Origin: Melioribacteraceae bacterium
GTDB taxonomy: Bacteria; Bacteroidota; Ignavibacteria; Ignavibacteriales; Melioribacteraceae
Reading direction: 5' to 3'
DNA: 64,000 bases
NCBI GenBank assembly: GCA_022181065.1
Contig: BQMY01000078.1
Span: 1 to 64,000, forward strand
Part shown: positions 55,993 through 64,000 of the stretch, piece after piece
Layout of the letters: the number at the start of each line of letters is the position of its first letter
Position numbering within the stretch: the stretch's first letter is position 1
Notes under the pieces: generated by a model
Databases searched by the model: none
What the model saw: only the letters and a program-made list of their open reading frames with translations
Told to the model about the DNA's origin: nothing
Program-made: the position numbers and the translations under genes

Positions 55993-57375
55993 ATGACGAC
56001 CAGATCTTTGCAAGATATTTACGCTATGATAAGAGAGTTTAATATCGAGTTTATTGACATTAAGGCAAACGACCTTGCCGGCAGATTACACCATATAACA
56101 CTGCCGGTTTGCGATGGAATTATGGAACGTCTCGTGAACGAAGGTGTAGGATTTGACGGTTCGAGTTATGGTTTCAGGAAGGTTGAAAATAGTGATATGA
56201 TATTGATCCCTGATCTTGCTACGGCTATAGTTGATCCATTCAGGGAAGCGCCAACATTGAGTTTTTACTCCCACATAATTCTTACTGATGATAATCGTTC
56301 AAGATTTATGCAGGACGCCAGATGGCTTGCCAAGCAGGCTGAAAAATTACTGAAGGAGACGACGGGTGCTGATGCATCGATGTGGGGCCCCGAGTTTGAA
56401 TTTTACATATTTTCAAATGTGGAATATGATACACGTACTTCAACTTCGTACTACAATGTTGAACATGCCGAGGAGTTTTATAAACGCGCTTATCATGCCG
56501 CGAATCCTTTTGATTTGTACGATGATTTCAGAGATGAAGCTTCCAAGTTGATGAAATCGCTTGGTATAGATGTTAAGTACCACCACCATGAAGTTGGTGA
56601 GAGAGGTCAGCAGGAGATTGAAACTTACTTTTTCGATCTTGTCTCCGCTGCGGATAACATTGTTACAACAAAATATATTTTGTTCAATCTCGCCAGAAAG
56701 CATGATCTGCACGTTACGTTCATGCCGAAACCGATGTATCAGCAGGCAGGGAACGGAATGCATCTCCATATGTTTCTTACCAAGGATGGTAAAAACGCCT
56801 TTTATGAAAAAGGAGAATATGGCAATATAAATGAACTTGGCAGATATATGATTGGCGGAATGTTAAAACACGGTCCCGCTTTATCGGCTTTCACAAATCC
56901 AAGTACAAACTCGTATAAACGTCTTGTTCCCGGTTTTGAAGCTCCTGTAGCACTAACTTATGGGCAGGGTAACAGAGCATCCGCCATACGTATCCCGAAA
57001 TATGTTAGTAATCCTGAAGAGACCAGATTTGAATATCGCCCGCCAGACGCTACCGCAAACCCGTATTTGGCCATGACAGCTATGTTGCTCGCGGGAATCG
57101 ACGGCGTTGTAAATAAAATTGATCCTGTTAAGGAGGGTTTCGGACCGTTTGACAAGAACATCACAGATGATTCGATGAAGGATGAAATACGGTTCCTGCC
57201 GCGTAACCTAACAGAATCGATCGACGCGCTTGAAAACGATTGCGACTTCCTGAAGTATGGTGAAATTTTCACAAAGGAATTGTTGCAGCAGTGGATAAGT
57301 ATCAAGAAGGAAGAAATTAAAGCGATAGGCACAATGCCTCATCCCTTTGAGTATAAAATGTACTTTAATTTATAA
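55993..57375 (+). CDS. glnA: Glutamine synthetase type I
   Basis: It makes glutamine from glutamate, ammonia and ATP; cytoplasmic dodecamer. About 460 residues. Signatures: beta-grasp start with FIDIKANDLAGRLHH, VGFDGSSYGF, the metal site WGPEFEFYIF, GNGMHLHMF, and the ATP/glutamate loops SYKRLVPGFEAP and NRASAIRIPK, then RFEYRPPDATANPY. The adenylylation segment of enteric GSI (NLYELP with its tyrosine) is not present; the end is HPFEYKMYFNL. A GAGG lies five bases before ATG 55993, so I prefer it to the ATG at 55975. It stands alone with a strong terminator. Confidence 0.97.
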   Translation: MTTRSLQDIYAMIREFNIEFIDIKANDLAGRLHHITLPVCDGIMERLVNEGVGFDGSSYGFRKVENSDMILIPDLATAIVDPFREAPTLSFYSHIILTDDNRSRFMQDARWLAKQAEKLLKETTGADASMWGPEFEFYIFSNVEYDTRTSTSYYNVEHAEEFYKRAYHAANPFDLYDDFRDEASKLMKSLGIDVKYHHHEVGERGQQEIETYFFDLVSAADNIVTTKYILFNLARKHDLHVTFMPKPMYQQAGNGMHLHMFLTKDGKNAFYEKGEYGNINELGRYMIGGMLKHGPALSAFTNPSTNSYKRLVPGFEAPVALTYGQGNRASAIRIPKYVSNPEETRFEYRPPDATANPYLAMTAMLLAGIDGVVNKIDPVKEGFGPFDKNITDDSMKDEIRFLPRNLTESIDALENDCDFLKYGEIFTKELLQQWISIKKEEIKAIGTMPHPFEYKMYFNL

Positions 57376-57379
57376 TAAA

Positions 57380-57404
57380 AAGGGGAGCGACGCTCCCCTT
57401 TTTT
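57380..57404 (+). terminator. Rho-independent terminator after glnA
   Basis: AGGGGAG and CTCCCCT pair around CGACG, followed by a run of T. Confidence 0.85.
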
Positions 57405-57618
57405 GTATTCTTAAACTCGTATGAAAGGTGGGTGAGGCTCTCGAACCCCCGGCATCTCCCGACAAATTTTATTGGTGAAAGTTACGGAGCGGGTTGCTGA
57501 GTTATATCGAAGCACCGTCAATGTCTTCAATTTAGTATCTCCCGGCCCTTCGACTTGGCTCAGGGACCTTTAAATAAGCTCTCGATGCGCCCGTCATCGG
57601 CTGAAATATCCACCTTGT

Positions 57619-57669
57619 CCGGCACTTCGAGAACCTCAGTAGCCTTTTGTAAATCACGGGGCAGGCGAC
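57619..57669 (+). repeat. 50-bp intergenic repeat, copy 1
   Basis: It begins CCGGCACTTCGAGAACCTCA and includes AATCACGGGGCAGGCGAC. Its partner at 57878 differs by a few bases and one gap. Confidence 0.8.
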
Positions 57670-57877
57670 GCGACAGAAGAAACTGGTTCCTCGAACGAAA
57701 GAAATTTTGTTTGTTAATCAGTTATAACAGAATCTTTCAACCTGAAATAATAGATTTCCACTTTCGTGGAAATGACAATTACTATTTTGGATTTTTTTTC
57801 TCCTTGATATAACGTCGGATGGGTGGGCTCGATCAGGCATCCAGTTTGTTAGTATGGTAAAAAAAAGCCGCAATCTC

Positions 57878-57927
57878 CCGGCACTTCGAGAACCTCAGTG
57901 GCCTTTTTGAATCACGGGGCAAGCGAC
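57878..57927 (+). repeat. 50-bp intergenic repeat, copy 2
   Basis: It is nearly identical to 57619-57669, with CACT...AGTG ends forming a small stem. A related piece at 57547-57566 has CCCT...AGGG at the same positions. Confidence 0.8.
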
Positions 57928-57997
57928 TTGGGTCAGGAACCTGTGTTCCCGGCTTAAAGATTGGGAATGAATAATTTTATTCACTCGTAAATTTATA

Positions 57998-58031
57998 AAA
58001 AGGTCGTATTGATAATCCAATACGACCTTTT
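57998..58031 (-). terminator. Terminator of the TonB receptor gene
   Basis: A 14-bp perfect stem (AAAAGGTCGTATTG/CAATACGACCTTTT) with a 6-nt loop, immediately after the minus-strand stop and ending in T-rich sequence on that strand. Confidence 0.85.
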
Positions 58032-58035
58032 GTTT

Positions 58036-60321
58036 TTACAAATTCATTACACTTTTAACAAAGATATTTCTTCCGGGTTCGTAAACATCTATTCCACGAT
58101 AGGTTGAGAGATGCTGTATATACAGTCGGTCGAAAATATTTTCAACGCCGGCGTAAAGTTTGAATTGCACATAACCCAAATCTATCGGGGCGGAAGAGAG
58201 GTAGAGGTTATATATGGCATAGCCTCCGGTTTTATGTTCACCCGATGCGCTATTTTTTTGAGTCGATACCATTTTTGCAGAGAAATCGAATGATAAGGCT
58301 CCGCCAATGTATGGCGATCTTAGAGATATCACAGATGAAAGCGGTGGGATTGAAGGAAGATTTGTACCCGCTTTTAAATCCTCGCCTCTTACATAGGAAA
58401 GATTACCGTAAAGTGTGAAATTTGCCGGTAGAGCAAATTCACCGGTAAAATCGTAGCCGTAGAATACTGCTTTGCCAACATTTTGTTTTATGTATAAGCC
58501 AAGAGTATTATTCAACTCATCAATCACCAGATTGTCAACTTTATTGTAAAAAGCGTTGAATTTGAATGACGCCGATTTATTCCACAACCTGAATCCGAGA
58601 TCAAAATAGTTTCCGGTTTCAGGTTCAAGATCGGGGTTTCCGAGATATGTATTTCCAAGAAGCTGAAGGAACTGGTAACGTTCTTCAAGGTTGGGTGAAC
58701 GGAATGATCTTCCTGCGTTAAATGTAAGATCAAATGAGTTGGTCAACTTGTATAATAGCGAGAGATTCCCGCTCCATGCTCTGTTGATCGCGGTTGCTTC
58801 CGCAAATGAACCAGGCGCGTTCGTTGGCGGATTGTCGTTTCTTATACCGTTAACGATCATATAAAGCGGATTATTTACACTGTCATTTGTTACATCTATG
58901 TAGTCATACCTTGCTCCGAGCCGCAGATTAAGTCGATCATTCAGTAGCGAAATATCGTTCTGCACAAATAATCCCGCGCTTCGGTACTTTGAGTCAGGGA
59001 CAGGTTTTTCGAATATCTGTGTATTTGTTGGAATTATAGAACGTGTACGGATACCCTCATACTCGCGCTGCCATGCGTCAATTCCGGCAGTAACAATATT
59101 TTTTTCTGCAATTTCCCAGAAAGTATTCAAGACGGCGCCATGCATCGTGTGGTCCGCGTTGGGATTCACACGCGCGTTAGGATTTGGTACAAGCTCAACA
59201 TCGCGGGTGATTTTCTGATAAAAATATTTTGCCGAAATCTGTTTCATTGCCGGGAGCAGGTCATTAATTTTATATTCAGCGGAGTACATCTCTCTGTCTG
59301 CTTTCAGGTAAGTCGCTTTCGCTGAAGTCGGGAAAGGCTCTCCACCCGGAATCCCAACATCTGAGGCTCTGAATTGTTGTAGCGAAATTTTGAATTCGTG
59401 ATTATTTACCGGTCTGAATCCAATTTTTAACATACCCGAGTTATCGCGAAAACTACTGTTTGGCAATATACCGGCGGGAGTTTCGGCATCAGACGCGCTT
59501 GCAGTGGAAACTCCGAAATTAACATACCAGTTTTGGTCTCCAAAGTTTCCGTAAATATAGTTGTTAATACCTTGATTTACACTGTTATAACCTGAAGTAA
59601 GCGACATATTATAATTGAAGTTATCGCTGTAATAACCGTCTTTGGTGATAATATTTACAACTCCACCCATCGCGCCTGTGCCATAAAGGCTGGATGTACC
59701 ACCCTTGATTATTTCAACACGTTCAACCTGCTCCGGACTGATAAGTGACATACCGGCGGTGATTGCGGTTGATGTTTCAACACGGTTACCGTCAATCAAA
59801 AGTACAAGATTTTGTTTGGCGAGACCACGTATATTCAGCTCTGTTCCCCATACACCATCCTTTCCGATAGTTACACCGGGAGCGTAATCAGCGAGATCAG
59901 CGATGGTTTTAGGAGAGCTTCTGGCGAATTGGTCTTTGTCCAATACTTCCACCGGAATAGCTTCATCTTTTAAGAACCTGGCGTATTTTATTCCGGATAC
60001 CGTTACTTCACCCATGTTAACAGGTGCCGATTGAAGAACGATATTTAATTCTTCGGATGGTTTCCCATCAATTCCAATTTCAGTTTTTTCATATCCCAGG
60101 TGAGTAAAGATAACTACGGTTGTGTTTGAAGCTTTGTATTCCAGATAAAACCTTCCGGAGTTATCGGATGTTGTTCCTGAAAGGGTTCCGTCCACTTGAA
60201 TATTGACTCCGGAAACCGGATTTCCATCAGAATTTGTTACTTTCCCCTTAATAACATCATTTTGTGCGTACAGACCGCTTGAAATAAACAGTACAACAAA
60301 TAGAATAATATAATTTTTCAT
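58036..60321 (-). CDS. TonB-dependent outer-membrane receptor
   Basis: A 761-residue protein. After a signal peptide comes a carboxypeptidase-regulatory-like beta-sandwich (about 22-105; IKGKVTNSDGNPVSGVNIQV), then the plug domain (about 120-235; LNIRGLAKQNLVLLIDGNRV and VERVEIIKGGTSSLYGTGAM), and a 22-strand barrel ending in YEPGRNIFVKSVMNL. The barrel looks closest to siderophore, heme or vitamin receptors (FepA/BtuB-like layout), not to SusC, since no SusD lies beside it. The cargo is unknown. It is co-transcribed with the small upstream gene (10-bp gap). Confidence 0.93.
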   Translation of the reverse strand: MKNYIILFVVLFISSGLYAQNDVIKGKVTNSDGNPVSGVNIQVDGTLSGTTSDNSGRFYLEYKASNTTVVIFTHLGYEKTEIGIDGKPSEELNIVLQSAPVNMGEVTVSGIKYARFLKDEAIPVEVLDKDQFARSSPKTIADLADYAPGVTIGKDGVWGTELNIRGLAKQNLVLLIDGNRVETSTAITAGMSLISPEQVERVEIIKGGTSSLYGTGAMGGVVNIITKDGYYSDNFNYNMSLTSGYNSVNQGINNYIYGNFGDQNWYVNFGVSTASASDAETPAGILPNSSFRDNSGMLKIGFRPVNNHEFKISLQQFRASDVGIPGGEPFPTSAKATYLKADREMYSAEYKINDLLPAMKQISAKYFYQKITRDVELVPNPNARVNPNADHTMHGAVLNTFWEIAEKNIVTAGIDAWQREYEGIRTRSIIPTNTQIFEKPVPDSKYRSAGLFVQNDISLLNDRLNLRLGARYDYIDVTNDSVNNPLYMIVNGIRNDNPPTNAPGSFAEATAINRAWSGNLSLLYKLTNSFDLTFNAGRSFRSPNLEERYQFLQLLGNTYLGNPDLEPETGNYFDLGFRLWNKSASFKFNAFYNKVDNLVIDELNNTLGLYIKQNVGKAVFYGYDFTGEFALPANFTLYGNLSYVRGEDLKAGTNLPSIPPLSSVISLRSPYIGGALSFDFSAKMVSTQKNSASGEHKTGGYAIYNLYLSSAPIDLGYVQFKLYAGVENIFDRLYIQHLSTYRGIDVYEPGRNIFVKSVMNL

Positions 60322-60331
60322 GGCTGCCTCT

Positions 60332-60580
60332 TTAGATTTTGAGTGTTCCTGATTTTACTTTTGTTTTGTCGAGCTGCCCAAGTTTTCCGCTTAGTGAACC
60401 GAGTTCATCCTGGGTGCAGTTTAGCATAAGAAATATCACTGAAGCCTCGGATTCGGGTACAGGATATCCAACGCGTAACAGAATATTGCCGGAAAACTGA
60501 TGCAGGAGTTCACCTACTTTACGATAAATCTCACCACGGTCGTAAACTGTGATGGTTATTGTGTGATGTTTTTTTTCCAT
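60332..60580 (-). CDS. Small ACT-like protein of the TM1266 family
   Basis: About 82 residues. The sequence fits the NikR C-terminal/ACT-like fold of TM1266 proteins, the putative iron-only hydrogenase system regulators: a first strand HTITITVYD, EIYRKVGELLHQFSGNIL, then RVGYPVPE, VIFLMLNCTQDELGSLSG and KLGQLDKTKVKSG. Family members probably bind a small ligand or metal. Here it precedes a TonB receptor by 10 bp, suggesting ligand-responsive control or a linked metal role. ATG 60580 is used; a TTG two codons upstream extends the frame. A palindrome covers the region just upstream of the start. Confidence 0.72.
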   Translation of the reverse strand: MEKKHHTITITVYDRGEIYRKVGELLHQFSGNILLRVGYPVPESEASVIFLMLNCTQDELGSLSGKLGQLDKTKVKSGTLKI

Positions 60581-60581
60581 T

Positions 60582-60598
60582 CGCAAACCGGGTTTGCG
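60582..60598. promoter_or_regulatory. Palindrome at the start of the TM1266-like gene
   Basis: CGCAAACC and GGTTTGCG form a perfect inverted repeat around one base, ending 1 bp before the start codon on the minus strand. It could be an operator or a translation-controlling hairpin. No ribosome binding site is visible at the usual place. Confidence 0.5.
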
Positions 60599-60985
60599 GG
60601 GAGGCGTTAAACCATAGATTGTATTATGTTGATAACCTCTCCCCTGATGTTAGAAATAATTCCTACAACACAGGATTTAGTTAATTGTAGTTTCCTTCCT
60701 GTCACAAAATGCTTCAGGTTGGAAAGCAGATTACATGGTCAATTATATCTAATTAACAATGTTAAATAAAGAAATTTTTCTCTATATATCAAGTTGATTA
60801 GATTTATTTTAATATACTCTAGCAAAATAATTGATCGGCTTTTAATAAATTCTGTTTCATCAATGCTATTTAAAGATAAAATAATCAAATTGACCAACTT
60901 CCCTGAATAGAATCCGAAGAAAACTTTCCGCTAATTGCCTTGTTAAATAGTCCATTTTTAGTGATATTTAGCTTAAAACATTCGG
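60599..60985. other. Divergent intergenic region
   Basis: About 390 bp between the TonB operon and the small T9SS gene. The left 150 bp is more GC-rich with short inverted repeats; the right 230 bp is strongly AT-rich and should contain promoters for both sides. No cobalamin, TPP or other riboswitch consensus was recognised. Confidence 0.5.
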
Positions 60986-61798
60986 ATGGAAATGAAAGTA
61001 CAATTTTTTTTGTTATCGTTAATGTTGTTCATCGGGGTCTACGGACAACCGGTTGTTAAAATAAACTTTCTTGCCGAGGACATGTCGCGCGGCACTTATG
61101 ACATGTCGCTTGGCATTGACCCTTCTGCTACCGATGGTCTGGACAGAGACCTTGGTGAAGCCGAATTACCTCCATTACCACCTTCGGGTGTCTTTGATGC
61201 CAGATTTATTTTCCCTGATGGCTTAACATCTTCTTTGCATGACTACAGAACCGGCGACGGTAATTTTGTTGGTACACACGTCCATGAGATTTCATGGCAG
61301 CTTGGAACAGGCTCGCCGGGATTATCATTGTCCTGGAATCTGCCTGACGGTGTGACAATGAATATCACCGATCCATTTGGCGGGGTGCTGATAAATTATG
61401 ATTACGGAAGCGGTGTAAACCAGTTATTTGTATCCGGGTCTTCCCTCAACAAGTTAATTGTCACGCTAAATTATGACCATGTTAGTTCCCTGTTTTCACA
61501 TGAACCCCCTGATGATATAAGACTAATGCCAAATTACCCTAATCCTTTCAACGGGGTTACCAATATTCCGTATTTCCTGAACGCGGAAACATTTGTTAAG
61601 CTTGCGATTTATGATACTCTTGGTTCGCGGATAGCAATACTGGAAGAAGGAACTCAGAGCGCGGGAGAATACACTAAACAGTTTAATCCGGCTAATTACG
61701 GTATCTCTTCCGGTGTTTACTATTATGTTATGGAAGCAATGAACGAAAACGGAAAACAGGTTTTCAGGGAAAGTAGAAAAATCATGTATATGAAATAG
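60986..61798 (+). CDS. Small T9SS-sorted secreted protein
   Basis: A 270-residue protein: signal peptide (ending FIGVYGQ), an N-terminal beta-rich domain of about 150 residues with no family recognised (Gly/Pro/Asp-rich; LPPLPPSGVFDARF resembles peptidoglycan or carbohydrate surface domains of Bacteroidota), then a T9SS sorting domain (PNYPNPFNGVTNIPYF to SRKIMYMK). It may act on or bind something outside the cell. It is followed on the same strand by an AraC-family regulator gene. An ATG at 60992 is an alternative start. Confidence 0.78.
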   Translation: MEMKVQFFLLSLMLFIGVYGQPVVKINFLAEDMSRGTYDMSLGIDPSATDGLDRDLGEAELPPLPPSGVFDARFIFPDGLTSSLHDYRTGDGNFVGTHVHEISWQLGTGSPGLSLSWNLPDGVTMNITDPFGGVLINYDYGSGVNQLFVSGSSLNKLIVTLNYDHVSSLFSHEPPDDIRLMPNYPNPFNGVTNIPYFLNAETFVKLAIYDTLGSRIAILEEGTQSAGEYTKQFNPANYGISSGVYYYVMEAMNENGKQVFRESRKIMYMK

Positions 61799-61854
61799 CG
61801 GAGTGAAGGCTGTACGTAACGGATTATATTGTTCCCGAAGATATTGAACCTTAT

Positions 61855-62598
61855 GTGAACTGCATCATGCTGGAAGAAAATGATGACCCGGACGCGAATG
61901 TTGAAATACCGATTTACGCCGATGGTTATCCGGGTATTATGTTCCAGCAATCGGAGGATGATTTTTACATCCTGCCCAAGGGGAAAAAGTTATCAGAGTT
62001 ATTTTTGTTTGGTCAAACAATAAATCCCTTTACTCTTAATACAACCGGCAAAGTAAAATTTATTGTTGTTCAATTATACCCTTTTGCATCAAAATATTTG
62101 CTGAATATAGACCCGAAAGAATTGAATGATGATTGTTTCGACCTCCTCGATCTAACAAATCCTGATACTGAAAATTACCGCCAGCGGCTAATCAACGCCC
62201 CCAATATGAAAAAACGGGCCGAAATAATATATCAACTGATAGCAGACCTGATTAATGTAAACAAGGTGCCTCAGGACGATCAAATACAGGTAGCGATTGA
62301 ATATATATTGAAAAGAAAAGGTCAGATCAAGATTCAAAATCTTACGGAAGAACTCTATATTACCGAAAGAACATTCCAGCGCAAGTTTATTTCACAAGTT
62401 GGACTCACACCTCAGCAATTTTCCAAAATTGTGCAGTTCCAGTCCTCCCTGCATTCTTTAAACGAGTCAAAGTTTAAAAAACTGACTGAAATAAGTCATG
62501 AAAGCGGCTTTTCGGATCAGTCCCATTTTATAAAAACTTTCAAAAGGTACACAGGGCAAACTCCTTCCTACTATCTCAATCAGATAATATCAAAATAG
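61855..62598 (+). CDS. AraC-family transcriptional regulator
   Basis: The C-terminal AraC domain (about residues 145-245) has both helix-turn-helix units: KIQNLTEELYITERTFQRKF and LTEISHESGFSDQSHFIKTF, then the closing TGQTPSYYL. The N-terminal part (FYILPKGKKLSELFLFGQ) matches the ligand/cupin-like half of Bacteroidota-type AraC regulators. The only nearby usual start is GTG 61855. Yet similarity-like sequence (DYIVPEDIEPYV) continues upstream in frame to a TGA at 61804, so the true start may be a rarer codon. It is likely to regulate the flanking DUF1772 or T9SS gene. Confidence 0.85.
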   Translation: MNCIMLEENDDPDANVEIPIYADGYPGIMFQQSEDDFYILPKGKKLSELFLFGQTINPFTLNTTGKVKFIVVQLYPFASKYLLNIDPKELNDDCFDLLDLTNPDTENYRQRLINAPNMKKRAEIIYQLIADLINVNKVPQDDQIQVAIEYILKRKGQIKIQNLTEELYITERTFQRKFISQVGLTPQQFSKIVQFQSSLHSLNESKFKKLTEISHESGFSDQSHFIKTFKRYTGQTPSYYLNQIISK

Positions 62599-62675
62599 TT
62601 TTTGTCGGATTTATACAATTTATGACGAGGCAGGTTCTTTAGTTTTACCGTAAACAATAATTAAAGGTGAAACAA

Positions 62676-63176
62676 ATGAATGTTACATTACTATTCGTAT
62701 CAACATTATTTTCCGGGTTGATGGCAGGGCTGTTCTACGCGTGGTCAATATCAGTAACTCCGGGGATAGGTCAAATTGATGACGCGAGTTATTTACGCGC
62801 ATTTCAATCGATGAACAGGGCGATTATAAATCCGTTGTTTATTGTTGTTTTTTTGGGGTTGCAGATACTTCTCTTTTTTGTGGCATATCAATACTACCAG
62901 GCTGAATCGGGCACACAATTCTGGTTGATCCTGACGGCGGCGATACTATACGCGGGCGGAGTAATGCTTGTAACCGGTATCGGAAATGTACCACTGAATA
63001 ATACTCTGGAAGCGTTGAATATTCCTGAAATGAATCTGGCTGAAATGCGTGAATTCAGAGAAGGTTTTGAGCAGAGATGGAACAGGCTGAATAACCTGAG
63101 AACATTGATGTCATTGGCAACATTCGCAAGTTTAATTGTAGCGTGTTTAATAGAAAATAACTTTAGAGTAAGTTAG
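62676..63176 (+). CDS. DUF1772 (anthrone oxygenase-like) membrane protein
   Basis: About 166 residues with four membrane helices. The DUF1772 pattern is clear: GLFYAWSISVTPGIGQIDDASYLRAFQSMN, split here over the first loop, INPLFIVVFLGL, GIGNVPLNNTLE and a C-terminal RWNRLNNLRTL helix. Some family members are linked to anthrone oxygenation, but most are unassigned membrane proteins. AGGTGA is well spaced for ATG 62676; a GTG at 62667 is weaker. It lies just after the AraC gene. Confidence 0.85.
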   Translation: MNVTLLFVSTLFSGLMAGLFYAWSISVTPGIGQIDDASYLRAFQSMNRAIINPLFIVVFLGLQILLFFVAYQYYQAESGTQFWLILTAAILYAGGVMLVTGIGNVPLNNTLEALNIPEMNLAEMREFREGFEQRWNRLNNLRTLMSLATFASLIVACLIENNFRVS

Positions 63177-63265
63177 GGTTATTATCACGTAGAACATTCT
63201 ACAAATCCTATGTAATAATGTGACACGGTTGAAGGGCTGTCGAACCAAAGCCGGTTACAAAATTC

Positions 63266-63294
63266 GGGGGCTGACTACTTTTTTGTCAGCCCCC
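63266..63294. terminator. GGGGGCTGAC hairpin between convergent genes
   Basis: GGGGGCTGAC and GTCAGCCCCC form a 10-bp stem with a 9-nt T-rich loop. It lies between two convergent genes and can serve both. It resembles 54410-54436. Confidence 0.65.
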
Positions 63295-63299
63295 GTTAA

Positions 63300-63788
63300 T
63301 TATCGGTCTCGTCTTCCGAAATCTTTTCCCCTTTCGTTTTTTGGGGACCAATTTTTTTTCTGTGCCATCTGATGGCGTCCCTTCTGAAGCATATGCTCCT
63401 TCCACAACTTTTTTTGGTTTTCATCTAACAGATCGTTAATTTCGAGCATTATTTTAAGCTTCCCCTCTTTAATCTGTCCTGAGAGATTGTTGATTTTATC
63501 ATGGAGGCTCAATACTCTGTTTTTGTCGATGTTATCCGCTGTCATCGCTTCTTTCATTTCAAGTCGCGCCAGTTTAAGGTTCGCTTCAATTTCAATTTCA
63601 GCTTTCTCATTCGCAAAATGCATATCTTTTATCTGATCTTTTTGCGCATCGGTAAGGTTAAGTTTCTCCATCATAAAAAAGGGATTACCCTTTCTACCCA
63701 TATCACCTTTCCCGTGAAATGGTTGCGCGTTAAGATTTACAACCAGAAAAGCAAATATCATCACGATCAAAACGATTGCTCTTTTCAT
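63300..63788 (-). CDS. Spy/CpxP-like periplasmic protein
   Basis: A 162-residue protein: signal peptide (ending NLNAQ), then a helical domain with the LTxxQ motif (KLNLTDAQKDQIKDM) and a second repeat-like segment (INDLLDENQKKLWKEH), the Spy/CpxP/heavy-metal-sensor (ZraP-like) fold. Known members are periplasmic chaperones or sensors of envelope or metal stress. A basic tail (KGRHQMAQKK, NERGKDFGRRDR) follows. It is divergent from a probable ECF sigma factor gene, a common pairing in envelope-stress systems. Confidence 0.85.
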   Translation of the reverse strand: MKRAIVLIVMIFAFLVVNLNAQPFHGKGDMGRKGNPFFMMEKLNLTDAQKDQIKDMHFANEKAEIEIEANLKLARLEMKEAMTADNIDKNRVLSLHDKINNLSGQIKEGKLKIMLEINDLLDENQKKLWKEHMLQKGRHQMAQKKNWSPKNERGKDFGRRDR

Positions 63789-63949
63789 TTTATTTCTCCT
63801 TTTTTTTGTTTGGTTATTTTTGGTTTCACTACATTTGACAGGAGAAAAATAAGTTCGGTTTAAATCGTGAATAATAAAATTTTGTTTATTTTGCGATTAA
63901 ACCAAAAGGCTTAATAAGGTGTCTAATAGTTGAATTAAAAATTGAATGG

Positions 63950-64000
63950 ATGAAAAAAGAGAGAGAAAAAAGACTGATTGAGGAATTTTTAGGCGGTAGT
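63950..64000 (+). CDS. Probable ECF sigma factor, 3' partial
   Basis: Seventeen codons run to the window edge: MKKEREKRLIEEFLGGS. The KRLIEEFLxG segment is typical of the first helix of ECF sigma-70 factors (sigma2 region), which usually begins RxLIxxFLxGD. The short length makes the call tentative. It is divergent from the Spy/CpxP-like gene across about 160 bp. Confidence 0.45.
   Translation, partial: MKKEREKRLIEEFLGGS

Larger units (their letters stand above)
57405..57996. other. Gene-free region with small imperfect repeats
   Basis: About 590 bp without a supportable gene; an 85-codon frame here has no family features. The region carries two copies of a 50-bp repeat (57619-57669 and 57878-57927) and further CTCCCGGC-CTTCGA pieces. 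Composition varies sharply between GC-rich repeat pieces and AT-rich spacers. It looks like accumulated intergenic repeats. Confidence 0.6.

Noticed and set aside
57421-57460. Minus-strand T-arm-like sequence (GGGGGTTCGAGAGCC)
   Set aside because: The stem does not pair as a T arm (no C opposite the last G) and no acceptor, D or anticodon arm accompanies it, so I do not call a tRNA.
57555-57812. 85-codon plus-strand frame in the gene-free region
   Set aside because: No ribosome binding site or domain; it runs through the repeated intergenic pieces and its composition is uneven.
60599-60985. Cobalamin riboswitch upstream of the TonB receptor operon
   Set aside because: No B12-box or conserved core was seen on either strand in this stretch.

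Overview
The window is about 64 kb of a low- to mid-GC, tightly packed chromosome from a member of the Bacteroidota/Chlorobi supergroup. Ignavibacteria, Balneolota or Rhodothermota-like bacteria fit best. The evidence is six secreted proteins with the type IX secretion (T9SS) sorting signature NYPNPFN near the C-terminus, an S46 dipeptidyl-peptidase, TonB biology, many PAS-rich histidine kinases and a CrtYcd-type lycopene cyclase in a keto-carotenoid glycoside cluster. Species assignment is inference only.

Layout. 1-6030: a 5'-truncated T9SS-sorted multiheme cytochrome c, then an overlapping trio (membrane acyltransferase-like protein, NtrB-like kinase, NtrC-like sigma-54 activator). 6057-6645: tRNA-Lys with promoter and terminator, then a GIY-YIG nuclease gene running into a truncated second tRNA, with a 132-bp near-perfect repeat. 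6744-12458: a PAS kinase, an MsrA-MsrB lipoprotein, a beta-barrel protein and an unknown secreted protein. 12551-19957: three large T9SS cargo proteins (ASP-box propeller, GH53 galactanase, LamG/propeller). 20102-22596: a TPR sensor kinase with its LuxR-type regulator. 24154-27428: a degenerate processive GT2-like membrane protein with an almost 200-residue acidic insertion, overlapping a DUF3131 gene. 27535-35714: four consecutive kinases, one with an N-terminal receiver. 35719-46696, minus strand: a C1 peptidase and a ten-gene carotenoid operon (crtISO-like, crtI, crtB, unknown, crtYcd, crtD-like, acyltransferase, glycosyltransferase, cruF, crtW). 47000-53965: a giant duplicated DUF4623 T9SS protein and an S46 peptidase. 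54591-57375: enolase and glutamine synthetase. 58036-60580: a TonB receptor behind a TM1266-like small regulator. 60986-64000: a small T9SS protein, an AraC regulator, a DUF1772 protein, a Spy/CpxP-like protein and the start of a probable ECF sigma factor.

How the genes work together. The carotenoid operon lacks a GGPP synthase but otherwise holds what a 4-keto, 1'-glycosylated and acylated C40 carotenoid (salinixanthin or keto-myxocoxanthin ester type) would need. The T9SS cargo, S46 peptidase, GH53 and TonB receptor suggest surface polymer and peptide use; the surface cytochrome suggests extracellular redox chemistry.

The most unusual signals are intergenic. A family of roughly 170-220-bp elements made of five consecutive hairpins occurs three times (16475-16674, 23857-24076, about 54226-54400). 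Two copies have the same termini, short terminal inverted repeats and 21-23-bp flanking direct repeats, and the duplicated flank is itself a palindrome. This looks like a small non-autonomous mobile element that enters hairpins. The tRNA/GIY-YIG tandem and the acidic pseudo-glycosyltransferase are the next most interesting.
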